Below, piece after piece: positions 34,620 through 43,238 of a stretch of DNA of 64,000 nt. This DNA comes from Nostoc paludosum FACHB-159. Lineage in GTDB: Bacteria > Cyanobacteriota > Cyanobacteriia > Cyanobacteriales > Nostocaceae. The notes beneath the pieces were generated by a model. The model worked only from the letters and a program-made list of their open reading frames with translations. It was not told the origin of the DNA and did no database searches. The translations under genes and the position numbers were made by a program. Position 1 is the stretch's first letter, and every line of letters starts with the position of its first letter. The stretch covers positions 25,332 to 89,331 of the forward strand of contig NZ_JACJTU010000032.1 in NCBI RefSeq assembly GCF_014698835.1, in the 5' to 3' direction.

Positions 34620-37600
34620 ATGTCAAATATCATTGGAACCAACGCAAACGATACCCTAAATGGTAGTAGCGACGCCGACACAATTAATGGCAAAGCTGGT
34701 AATGATGTCATTAATGGTCGAGGAGGCAAAGACACCTTAACAGGTGGGGGCGGTAAGGATACATTTTTTTACGATGACTACTTTGTCTATAGTACTGATG
34801 AGACTGATATTATTACTGATTTCGGTGGTGTAGGTAAAGGAACAAACCCAACAGCATCAGTTATTGCTGAAGTTGATACCATCCAATTTAATGGGGAAGG
34901 GTTGACTGCACGAAATATGCTACTCACCCAAAATGGCACAAACTTAGAAATTACCTTTGAAAGGGGAGTTTTAGGGCCAGTTACTAAAAAAGTCATCTTG
35001 CAAAACTTCAAACTAGAAGATTTGGATAACTTGAAAGCTTCTGGTAGTAGGCCAGCTATTGGCAATATTATCTTTGATGGACAAACTACCATTACCGATA
35101 GCTTTAATGTTCTAGATGCCAATTCTACCGATACGAGCATCGGCATCAAGAACACAGTCACCTTTCTCAATGAGCTGGACAACAACATTACAGGTTTAGA
35201 TGACTCAGATGATGTCATTAATGGTCAGGGGGGTAATGACAAAATCGATGGCTTAAGTGGCAACGACTTGCTGCGTGGTGGTACGGGGAATGATACTCTC
35301 ATTGGCGGTCTGGGAAATGACACCCTCGTTGAGGTTACTGGCAATAACTCCCTTGTTGGTGGTGCTGGTGAAGATACCTTAAAAGTTGACTCTTCAGGTG
35401 GCGATAATACCCTCAACGGCGGCGCTGGTAACGATATATTGAGCGCTCAGGCTTCACAAGGTAATAACTTACTTTTTGGTGGCGATGGGAATGATATTCT
35501 TGACGCCTCTTACCTGAGTATTGACAGCGGATACAGTTATATTGCAACCTCAGGTAATAACACTCTCTACGGTGGCGCTGGTGACGATACATTGCTTGCT
35601 CTGACTCCAAAAGGCAATAGATTACTTTCTGGGGACGATGGCAATGATTTGCTCTCAGTGTCTGGGGTTGATGGTTATAGATCTTACTATAGTTTTAGCT
35701 CCTCAGGTAATAATACCCTCAACGGTGGCGCTGGTAACGATACACTGCTTGCTCAATATTCAACAGGCAATAACCTACTCTCTGGTGGCGATGGCAATGA
35801 TTCTCTAGACATCTCTGGCTATTTTATTGAGTACTACAGTTTTAATGATTATGATGCCACTTCAGGTAATAACACCCTCAACGGTGGCACTGGTAACGAT
35901 ACATTGCGTGCTGAGTATTCAACAGGCAATAACTTACTCTCTGGTGGCGATGGCAATGATTCCTTTTATCTAAATACTTTATCCTTTGATAATTTAGCAA
36001 CTCAAACAGTAGATGGAGGAAAAGATGACGATTTGTTGTCTGTCGATGGCAGTATTGCTAACCAAGGAATTACTTCGACATACAATGCCACTGCTAATAC
36101 TGGAGTAATTAAAGCAGGCAATTATCAAGTTAGCTACAACAATATCGAACGATTAAATATCTTAGGTACACAGTACAATGACAACATTTTAGGGAGCAAT
36201 GGCAACGATACACTCTCCACAGGCAATGGTGGCAAAGATACAATAGATGGGGGTAAGGGTGACGATGTAGTGTCTGCTAGCTACAAAGATGCTACAGGTG
36301 CAATCACAACGACATACAATGCCACTACTAATACTGGTTCAATTACCGCAGGCACTTATCAGGTTACCTACAAGAATATCGAACGATTAAATATCTCAGG
36401 TACAGCCTACAATGACAAGATTGTGGGCAACAGTGGCAATGATACGCTCTCTACAGGCAGTGCTGGCAATGATACGATCGATGGCGGTCAAGGTGACGAT
36501 GTGCTGTCCGTCGATTATTTCAGTAATACAACAGGTATTACGACGACATACAATGCCACTACTAAAACTGGAGTAATTACCGCAGACAGTAATCGGGTTA
36601 GTTACAAGAATATCGAACGATTAAATATCTCTGGTACATACTTCGATGACAAAATTTTGGGGAACAATGGCAACGATACGCTCTTTGGGGGCTATGACGG
36701 TAATGATACGATTATTGGCGGTGCAGGTAATGATGTCCTAAAAGGTGGGAAGGGTAACGACACCTTAACTGGTGGTTCCGGCAATGATAAATTTGTTTAC
36801 GACTTGTTAGAGAGCGGCTATCAAATTGGTACTGATATAATCACAGATTTCAATGCCTCCCTAGACACTTTGGAATTTATAGATAACACTAGCTTCCGTC
36901 TATTCAGTGCTCAAAATCTGCAATTAACTCAAAACGGTAACAATTTAGAAATCACCTTTGAAGAATTATCTAATAACAATACTGGCAAAGTCATTCTCCA
37001 AAATTTCCAACTAGAAAACCTCAATGGTGAGAATATCCTGTTTGCTGGACAAACCGGCATCAGCGACAGTATTGATGTGTTTGATGCTAATTCTACTCAA
37101 ACTAGCCTGTTGAACAAAAACACTGTTACCTTCCTTAATGACCTCAACAACAACATTACGGGTTTTGACAACTCCAATGATGTGGTGAATGGTCAGGGGG
37201 GTGACGATATCATCAACGGCTTAAGTGGTAACGATCTTTTGAGAGGTAATGCCGGAAATGATACTCTCATTGGCGGTGCAGGAAATGATACTCTCATTGG
37301 CGGTGCGGGAAATAATAGCCTTGATGGTGGTACTGATGACGATATATTGAGCGCTAGGGGTTCAACAGGCAATAATACTCTCAATGGAGGTGCAGGTAAC
37401 GATACATTGGATGGTGTGGCTTCGACAGGCAAGAACCTGCTTCTTGGCGGCGATGGCAATGATTCTCTTGACCTTACTGGCAGTTACTACACCAACGGTG
37501 ACTACTCCTCCGACTCTCGCTCTTTAGGCAATAACACCCTCAATGGAGGTACAGGTGACGATACATTGAGTGCTAAGGGTTCAAAAGGCAATAATCTGCT

Positions 37601-38549
37601 TATTGGGGGCGATGGCAATGATTCTCTAGATATCTTTGGCGGCTACTCCAACCAATCTTACTCCACCTCCGACTATCGCTCTTTAGGCAATAACACCCTT
37701 GATGGAGGTGCAGGTGACGATACATTGAATGCTGGTGGTTCAAAAGGTGACAACCTGCTTATTGGAGGCGATGGCAATGATTATCTTGACATCTCTGGCG
37801 ACTACACCGACTACTCTGACTCTCGCCCCTCTGGTAATAATACCCTAGAAGGTGGTGCTGGTGACGATAACTTGAGCTTTAGCAGTTCAACAGGCGATAA
37901 TCTCCTCTCTGGCGGCGATGGCAATGACTCCTTCAATCTAATCACCAATTCCGTAGATACTGACCTGCCTGATTTAGTGATTCAAACAGTAGATGGAGGT
38001 AATGGTAATGATTCGTTGTTCGCCATTTACAACTTTACTGCTGGGGGAATTACTTCGACATTCAATGCTACTACTAACACTGGCTCAATTACAGTGGGTA
38101 TGTATCGGGTTAACTACAATAATATCGAACAATTAAAGATCTCAGGTACGGACAATAATGACTCGATTGTTGGGAGCAATGGCAATGATACCCTTAATGG
38201 TGGTGGAAACGGTAATGATAGCCTTTTTGGAGGAGCTGGCATCGATACCTTTGGTTTCAATAATTACAATGAGGGTGTTGACACTATTTATGACTTCAAC
38301 GCTACTAATGAACTAATCCAGGTATATGGTTTTAATTTTGGTGGCGGCTTATCAAAAGGCTCACTTCAGGCGAGTCAGTTTACCATTGGAACATCTGCAA
38401 GTACTAGTAGTCAGCGATTTATTTATGACTCGACTACAGGTGCATTGTTCTTTGACCGAGATGGTAGTGCGGGTGCGTTTAACAAGGTACAATTTGCTTT
38501 AGTTACTGCTGGCTTATCATTAACCAACAACAATTTTGTAGTTGTTTAA
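34620..38549 (+). CDS. Large RTX (hemolysin-type calcium-binding) repeat protein
   Basis: 1309 residues from ATG 34620, with aggaaaaa upstream. The protein is built largely of GGxGxDxLx nonapeptides (for example GGAGNDTLIGG, GKAGNDVINGRGGKDTLTGG) that form Ca2+-binding parallel beta-rolls. Two long blocks repeat in order: a DFN/ILQNF segment followed by TVTFLN and LSGNDLLRG (about residues 60-220 and again 725-885), indicating an internal duplication. It ends with a cyanobacterial RTX tail (FIYDSTTGALFFDRDGS). There is no signal peptide; such proteins leave by type I secretion through a C-terminal signal. No ABC/HlyD/TolC genes are nearby. No catalytic domain is seen, so a surface or adhesive role is more likely than toxin. 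Confidence 0.92.
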   Translation: MSNIIGTNANDTLNGSSDADTINGKAGNDVINGRGGKDTLTGGGGKDTFFYDDYFVYSTDETDIITDFGGVGKGTNPTASVIAEVDTIQFNGEGLTARNMLLTQNGTNLEITFERGVLGPVTKKVILQNFKLEDLDNLKASGSRPAIGNIIFDGQTTITDSFNVLDANSTDTSIGIKNTVTFLNELDNNITGLDDSDDVINGQGGNDKIDGLSGNDLLRGGTGNDTLIGGLGNDTLVEVTGNNSLVGGAGEDTLKVDSSGGDNTLNGGAGNDILSAQASQGNNLLFGGDGNDILDASYLSIDSGYSYIATSGNNTLYGGAGDDTLLALTPKGNRLLSGDDGNDLLSVSGVDGYRSYYSFSSSGNNTLNGGAGNDTLLAQYSTGNNLLSGGDGNDSLDISGYFIEYYSFNDYDATSGNNTLNGGTGNDTLRAEYSTGNNLLSGGDGNDSFYLNTLSFDNLATQTVDGGKDDDLLSVDGSIANQGITSTYNATANTGVIKAGNYQVSYNNIERLNILGTQYNDNILGSNGNDTLSTGNGGKDTIDGGKGDDVVSASYKDATGAITTTYNATTNTGSITAGTYQVTYKNIERLNISGTAYNDKIVGNSGNDTLSTGSAGNDTIDGGQGDDVLSVDYFSNTTGITTTYNATTKTGVITADSNRVSYKNIERLNISGTYFDDKILGNNGNDTLFGGYDGNDTIIGGAGNDVLKGGKGNDTLTGGSGNDKFVYDLLESGYQIGTDIITDFNASLDTLEFIDNTSFRLFSAQNLQLTQNGNNLEITFEELSNNNTGKVILQNFQLENLNGENILFAGQTGISDSIDVFDANSTQTSLLNKNTVTFLNDLNNNITGFDNSNDVVNGQGGDDIINGLSGNDLLRGNAGNDTLIGGAGNDTLIGGAGNNSLDGGTDDDILSARGSTGNNTLNGGAGNDTLDGVASTGKNLLLGGDGNDSLDLTGSYYTNGDYSSDSRSLGNNTLNGGTGDDTLSAKGSKGNNLLIGGDGNDSLDIFGGYSNQSYSTSDYRSLGNNTLDGGAGDDTLNAGGSKGDNLLIGGDGNDYLDISGDYTDYSDSRPSGNNTLEGGAGDDNLSFSSSTGDNLLSGGDGNDSFNLITNSVDTDLPDLVIQTVDGGNGNDSLFAIYNFTAGGITSTFNATTNTGSITVGMYRVNYNNIEQLKISGTDNNDSIVGSNGNDTLNGGGNGNDSLFGGAGIDTFGFNNYNEGVDTIYDFNATNELIQVYGFNFGGGLSKGSLQASQFTIGTSASTSSQRFIYDSTTGALFFDRDGSAGAFNKVQFALVTAGLSLTNNNFVVV

Positions 38550-38581
38550 AGGTTGCTAGGGTTAGATTACAGGGCGGCAAG

Positions 38582-38837
38582 TAACGGGACTTAAACAAAA
38601 CAGGAAAGTAAAAAAGATTATAATGCTATCTCAGCATAGCTTTCACGTTGAAAAAAGTTCATCAAAGAAACTACCCCCGCAGCCATGCCCCCATGCTTTG
38701 AAAGATGGTGTCAACGATTTGATGATGTGTTTACTCACAAAGCGCAAAAAAGAGAGTTTAGACACTATTTAGGGGGATGCTGCTTACAAAGCTAGTTTGG
38801 GCTTTATTTGAGTTTAATTTTTGTTTAAGTCCCGTTA
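38582..38837. mobile_element. 256-bp element with perfect 19-bp terminal inverted repeats (IS630/Tc1-like MITE)
   Basis: taacgggacttaaacaaaa at 38582-38600 is the exact reverse complement of 38819-38837. If the outer TA dinucleotides are target duplications, the inverted repeats begin ACGGGAC, typical of Tc1/mariner-IS630 elements that insert at TA. The interior has no intact transposase, so it is non-autonomous or a remnant. The rest of the 38550-39014 spacer holds nothing I can assign. Confidence 0.85.
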
Positions 38838-39014
38838 ATTTCCGTAATAGAGCCAGTTTCCCTTCCAGGGTGGAAGGGGTGGGATCAGCAGATGCTTTGC
38901 TTGAGTCATAATTGTTCTCCAATGTTGTTAAAATTACTGGTCAAATTTTTTCATACTCAGAGGCAGTCAATTGGCGATGAAACCATGCTGCTCAGGCAGG
39001 TGGCAGGTTTGCCC

Positions 39015-39953
39015 TTACCCAAGAGCCACGGTAGTGTCAACCACCCATTCCAACGATCGCGGCTGAAAATTCAGTTCGCGTTTTGCTTTGGCATTTGATA
39101 CACCTCGCATCTGAGTTTGGTAGTAAACAATATCTGCACCACCCTCCATTTTTAGAGCATCTTCAACTGATACTCGCGGTGGTGGGGGAGCATTCAGAAA
39201 TCGAGCAAAGGCAGGAAGCCATTCGCGCACTGCTAAAGGCCGATCGTCGACAATCAGATAAACCCCAGGATTGCCCTGCTCTACTGCTACAACGGTGGCG
39301 ATCGCTGCATCCTCAATGTGTATCCACGACCAGACACCATCACCATTGCCCACAATTGGAAATTGTTGCTGCCGTACCTGTTGCCCGACATCGCCATCCG
39401 GGTTGAACCAGGTGCCGGGGCCGTAGAAGAAACCATAGCGTAAGGCAATTCCCTCCAAATCGGGCGTTTGGAGTAAACGACGTTCAGTCTCAATGACGAG
39501 GCGAGCATCTGCGGCAACAGCTCTTGAGGCATCAACCGATAACGGGGTTTCCTCATCTGCCAATCCAGCACCGGGAATTCCCCAGAAGGCCATCGACTGT
39601 TTTAGGAAACGGCGCACCCCTGCTGCCTTTGCTGCCGCCAGCACATTGCCACCGCCTTCCGACCGAATCCGCATATTTAGAGCCTCTGTCGCATTCATGG
39701 ATTCGCGGCTGTAAGTTTTGGGTAGAGCGGTGAGTTGTTCAATCACGACTTCCGGTTGAGCGTGGGCGATCGCTGCTTTAACTGCATCTGCGTCGAATAC
39801 ATCTGCGATCGCTGGTTCGATTCCCTGTGCCGCTAATGACTGCGCTCTTTGTTGGGTGCGAGTCAGCGCGACAACATTGTGTCCTCTGGCAAGTAATTGG
39901 TTGAGCGTTGGGCGACCGATCGCGCCTGTTCCCCCGGCGACAAAAATCTTCAT
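39015..39953 (-). CDS. NAD(P)-dependent epimerase/dehydratase-type SDR
   Basis: 312 residues from ATG 39953 (MKIFVAGGTG), with ggagg nine bases upstream; a TTG five codons earlier lies within that site. The N-terminal GGTGAIGRP is the extended-SDR nucleotide-binding glycine motif. The usual YxxxK is not obvious (SMAFWGIPGAG, LRYGFFYGPGTW), so it belongs to the atypical SDR group; substrate unknown. Its codon use is more GC-rich than its neighbours, hinting at acquisition. Confidence 0.85.
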   Translation of the reverse strand: MKIFVAGGTGAIGRPTLNQLLARGHNVVALTRTQQRAQSLAAQGIEPAIADVFDADAVKAAIAHAQPEVVIEQLTALPKTYSRESMNATEALNMRIRSEGGGNVLAAAKAAGVRRFLKQSMAFWGIPGAGLADEETPLSVDASRAVAADARLVIETERRLLQTPDLEGIALRYGFFYGPGTWFNPDGDVGQQVRQQQFPIVGNGDGVWSWIHIEDAAIATVVAVEQGNPGVYLIVDDRPLAVREWLPAFARFLNAPPPPRVSVEDALKMEGGADIVYYQTQMRGVSNAKAKRELNFQPRSLEWVVDTTVALG

Positions 39954-40043
39954 CTGTAAATCCTCCAAAACTTGTTGGCTAGTATTACACTACATTGCGT
40001 TGATAGCGGAAGTGGTGGAGGGGATGATAGTATTAATTCTCTT

Positions 40044-40514
40044 TTAAACCATCTTCTTAGAACTCATCAAACCTAAAAGCGACTTAAATATTACAATTCC
40101 TCCAACCAAAGCGAAACTCGATCCTAAGCCGCCCAACATTAGAGGTAAAAACCATAAACTTAGCCAGGAGTTGATCTGTGCAGAATCTGGGTTATCAGGG
40201 CTGTATAGAACTTCTACCTGCTGACCTTTAGCAAATTGTGGTGGACTGCTACCTGAATTTGATTCAAAAACAGTTGATTCACCAGAACGGGTAGTAAATT
40301 GCACGACTGGATAGTAGACATAAGACCGATACCCTTTACTATCAGGTGATGAAAGACGTTGCTCCAACTCTATAACTGTTCCTTGTGCTGGAATAGCCGC
40401 AGACACAAAAGAACGGGTATTAATTCCAATAATGATGCCCGTGACAGCAATTATGCTGCCAACACTACCGAAGATTGAACCAAATATAAGAAAGAACTTT
40501 GTATCTCCATTCAT
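40044..40514 (-). CDS. DUF3592 membrane protein
   Basis: 156 residues from ATG 40514 (MNGDTKFF); a longer upstream reading (to 40622) adds 36 residues with no family support. Two membrane helices (IFGSIFGSVGSIIAVTGIIIG and LWFLPLMLGGLGSSFALVGG) bracket a beta domain with GTVIELEQR, YYPVVQFTTRSGE and VEVLYSPDNPDSAQI, the DUF3592 pattern. Function unknown. Confidence 0.8.
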   Translation of the reverse strand: MNGDTKFFLIFGSIFGSVGSIIAVTGIIIGINTRSFVSAAIPAQGTVIELEQRLSSPDSKGYRSYVYYPVVQFTTRSGESTVFESNSGSSPPQFAKGQQVEVLYSPDNPDSAQINSWLSLWFLPLMLGGLGSSFALVGGIVIFKSLLGLMSSKKMV

Positions 40515-41037
40515 AGGATAGGTAAACTGTTGATTGTTGACTATTAACGCTAAAAGGAATGGGTTTTGCCCATACCTTTTTATAATTTTTGTAGAGTGCG
40601 TTAGGCTAAAGCCGTTATACACCCTACTTAAGGTTTAATTTATAAGTCGTTTCCATAAGTCGATGTTTTTAGATTAAAAAACAATCGGGGAAAACTAGGG
40701 GAAAATAATTATTGGTCAGCAGAAACTTATCCTGACCTCGTTTCTCCGTTGCGACTATCTCAAGTTCAGCATCAGGGTGATTTTCAGCTAATTGCTTGAA
40801 TGAGATAGCGATCGCAATTTAGCAAAGGCGAGATGAGCAAACAGCATTGTGCTTCAAACACAAAAGTTTAGCGTTAGCGAATCAACTGCTTTAATTAGGC
40901 TCTGACAGCCTTTTCCCAATACTTGTCGGGTTTTGGGGAAAAGGGGAAAGAAAAAACCTTTACCCTTTTCCCTTAAGTTCAAGCCAGGGAGAGGTTTTTT
41001 ATGTCTAGCTAAATGGACACCTAATGAACCGTCGAAC
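40515..41037. other. Spacer without a supported gene
   Basis: A 64-codon minus-strand frame at 40854-41048 has no family match and overlaps the end of the next gene; not accepted. Complementary aggggaaa / ctttaccctttt purine-pyrimidine stretches near 40910-40975 could form a hairpin downstream of the ferritin-like gene. Confidence 0.5.
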
Positions 41038-41784
41038 TCACGTTTCAATCAGTTGAGAATCTTTTTGTGAAGGCATACTATCTTGTACTAGAGAACGATT
41101 TGGTGATTTGCCTTGTAACAGATTACTAGCAAATGCAAAAGTCGCGTTGACTTTGCGAGTACGCCACTCATCTATAAGCTTTTGTACTTGGCTAAGAGAC
41201 ATTCGCCGTGTCATTGCTTCATAAAGATAAGCAGCATGAGTAGTTTCATCTTTGGCGACACTCAAAATTCCCAGTTTTAAGTTGCGAGAAACCGATTCAT
41301 CATCGGGTAATGCATTCGCCATCCTGGCAAAGTCTTTGCTAGCATCTAACTCCAGAATGTAAGTGCTACCCATGAAGACATTCCAGCCAATAACAGCAGG
41401 TTTTAGTTGTTCAGAGGTGTAACCTTCAAAGAAGGCTGCAAAAAATGGACTACGCTGCTGTTGTGATTTATCTGTAGATGTGGTTTGGGGTTGACTTTTA
41501 AAATCTATAACCTGTTTATTGAGTTGTTTTAAACCGTGAGCAAAAATTTGACCGTGCCTAGTTTCATCTGACGCGTGATGTTTGAGCTTTTCGGCTAACC
41601 ATTTATCGCCCTCTGCTGCGGCGCGTTCGCTCAGTGCTGTCAAAAAAGGCACAGAACCAGATTCCGCTAACTGAAACCCAGCAAGGATATTAGGGCGAGT
41701 TTTAGAGTCACGGATCTGAGCAGCACTGTAGTAGGCAAAAGCACCAGAACCTACTAAATGCATCATGTAGGTCAATAAATTCAT
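41038..41784 (-). CDS. Ferritin-like (di-iron) four-helix protein
   Basis: 248 residues from ATG 41784. Two helix pairs carry DETRHG (about residues 73-78) and KDETTHAAY (about 180-188), the ExxH metal-ligand pattern of ferritin-like di-iron proteins, along with upstream Glu residues in LAESGSVPFL and ILELDASKDF. Activity (oxidase, hydroxylase or storage) cannot be told. Stand-alone gene. Confidence 0.75.
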   Translation of the reverse strand: MNLLTYMMHLVGSGAFAYYSAAQIRDSKTRPNILAGFQLAESGSVPFLTALSERAAAEGDKWLAEKLKHHASDETRHGQIFAHGLKQLNKQVIDFKSQPQTTSTDKSQQQRSPFFAAFFEGYTSEQLKPAVIGWNVFMGSTYILELDASKDFARMANALPDDESVSRNLKLGILSVAKDETTHAAYLYEAMTRRMSLSQVQKLIDEWRTRKVNATFAFASNLLQGKSPNRSLVQDSMPSQKDSQLIET

Positions 41785-42023
41785 GAAAGATTCCCACTAA
41801 CCTTTTTTCTTATGGTAAACATTGAGCATGGGGGATTGGGGATTGGAAAAACTATCTTGTCTGCCGTGATTAAGTTTTTCTGGCATTGCTGAATCTAGGG
41901 ATGATTTTTACCTCACGCAAAGGCGCAAAGGCGCAAAGAATCTACCTTTAGCCTTCGTCAAAAATCTTAATTCATCCCGCATTTATGCAACGCCGTTTTT
42001 CTTAACTGTTCTTGCATCTTTGT

Positions 42024-42342
42024 CTAGTTACGAGAGTGATTGCAGAGTGAGCGATCGCGCAGCAACTGTGCAGGAGTTTCGCCGTTCTCAACTGCTGTGT
42101 TAGTTTTCAAATAATCCTGTACCAACTTGCAACCATAAGTCAGTGTATCTAGCTTGAGAATTTGGGGCAAGTTCCAAAGAATGAGCGTGTTATCATCACC
42201 CCCTGAAGCTAGAACACTTCCATCGGGACTGATAGCAATTTGCCTTGACGACTCCAAAATTTCACAGTATTTTCGTGGCTGGCTGTAGCGATGGTGGAAC
42301 TGTCGGAGGCGATCGCTATTGACCAAATCCCGCCTTTATGAG
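42024..42342 (-). pseudogene. C-terminal remnant of a WD40-repeat protein, frameshifted
   Basis: The segment 42342-42260 reads HKGGIWSIAIASDSSTIATA and HENTVKFWSRQGK in one frame; from about 42260 the match continues in another frame as IAISPDGSVLASGGDDNTLI and LWNL, then the family-typical tail YGCKLVQDYLKTNTAVENGE. Thus one and a half WD40 blades survive with a frameshift between them. The N-terminal bulk of the gene is missing. Confidence 0.8.
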
Positions 42343-42557
42343 CTAAGCTCCTACAGCAGAGACGGCTGAACCTTCCGTTCAATAGCATCTATGTAGGCAA
42401 GAGTACCAGCCTTACCTAAATGCTTGTACATTGCCCCTTGCCTGTTCCCTGCTCCAAAATTGAAGGGCAGTTGATAAACCACCAACTACCCCATCAAATT
42501 TAAGAACTTTTGCAAAACTAATGCACTCTCTGATTCTTGAAAATTAACATCTTAATG

Positions 42558-43238
42558 TTACATTACATAAGCAGTGAAATTAACTAGATTATCCTGACCA
42601 AATTTCAGCGAATCGCCGTTTAGTATGCGATATTGCATTCCCGGAGTTAGAAGATTGTTGTTTAAATAAATACCATTTGTACTCATATCAACAATCATAT
42701 ATGCATTTTGCGACCAGTCCCAATCCACTCGTGCATGACGACGAGAGACTATTCCCTCATGGGGAATACCGGTTAAGTCAATCTCTGGGGGCGCTATTCC
42801 TGGGCTTTGACTGCGACGACCAATAAAACCTCCCTCACCAACGAGGTTAAATTCTCTACCCGTGGTATGAATCAGCTTTAAAACTGGCGCTCTTTGAGGC
42901 GGGGGGGTATAAACAGGAGGCGTTGGTGGATAAGGAACTCGTTGCTGATAGACTGTTGAATAATCTACAGGGGTTTGTTGAGGAACTTGGTAGTTAGGTT
43001 GGTCTGTTCGCTGATACTGGCTAGGTGGTTGTTGAATGGGCGGTTGTTGAATGGGTGGTTGTTGAATGGGCGGTTGTTGAATGGGTGGTTGACTGGGCTG
43101 TGACTGAATAGGTGGTTGTGATGTAGGAGTTACTACATTACCTATGGGAGTTGAGCACCAGGGACAAACCTTAGCATTGTTAGGCAGGGCGCGGTTAAAA
43201 TATTCGCAACTAGGATTAGGGCACCGATTTGCAGGCAT
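42558..43238 (-). CDS. Zinc-ribbon, Pro/Gln-linker, FHA-domain protein
   Basis: 226 residues. The N-terminus has CPNPSCEYFNRALPNNAKVC then PWC, a double CxxC zinc ribbon. A linker of five PPIQQ units encoded by near-identical 15-nt repeats (about 43020-43090) follows. The C-terminal FHA domain (about 125-226) has GGFIGRRSQS, GIVSRRHARVDW and STNGIYLNN, with the Arg, Ser and His/Asn residues for phosphothreonine recognition intact. The start overlaps the upstream pseudokinase gene by 23 bp, so they are co-transcribed and probably form a signalling pair. Confidence 0.88.
   Translation of the reverse strand: MPANRCPNPSCEYFNRALPNNAKVCPWCSTPIGNVVTPTSQPPIQSQPSQPPIQQPPIQQPPIQQPPIQQPPSQYQRTDQPNYQVPQQTPVDYSTVYQQRVPYPPTPPVYTPPPQRAPVLKLIHTTGREFNLVGEGGFIGRRSQSPGIAPPEIDLTGIPHEGIVSRRHARVDWDWSQNAYMIVDMSTNGIYLNNNLLTPGMQYRILNGDSLKFGQDNLVNFTAYVM

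Noticed and set aside
39015..39953. Assigning the SDR protein to a specific sugar-nucleotide epimerase
   Set aside because: Only the glycine motif is clear and the YxxxK catalytic pair is not; the substrate cannot be inferred.
40854..41048. Minus-strand 64-codon frame
   Set aside because: Overlaps the ferritin-like gene end and lies in purine-rich hairpin sequence; no match.
42345..42470. Minus-strand 26-codon open stretch starting ATG (MYKHLGKAGTLAYIDA)
   Set aside because: Too short and without a ribosome binding site or known family; possibly a remnant, but not supportable as a gene.
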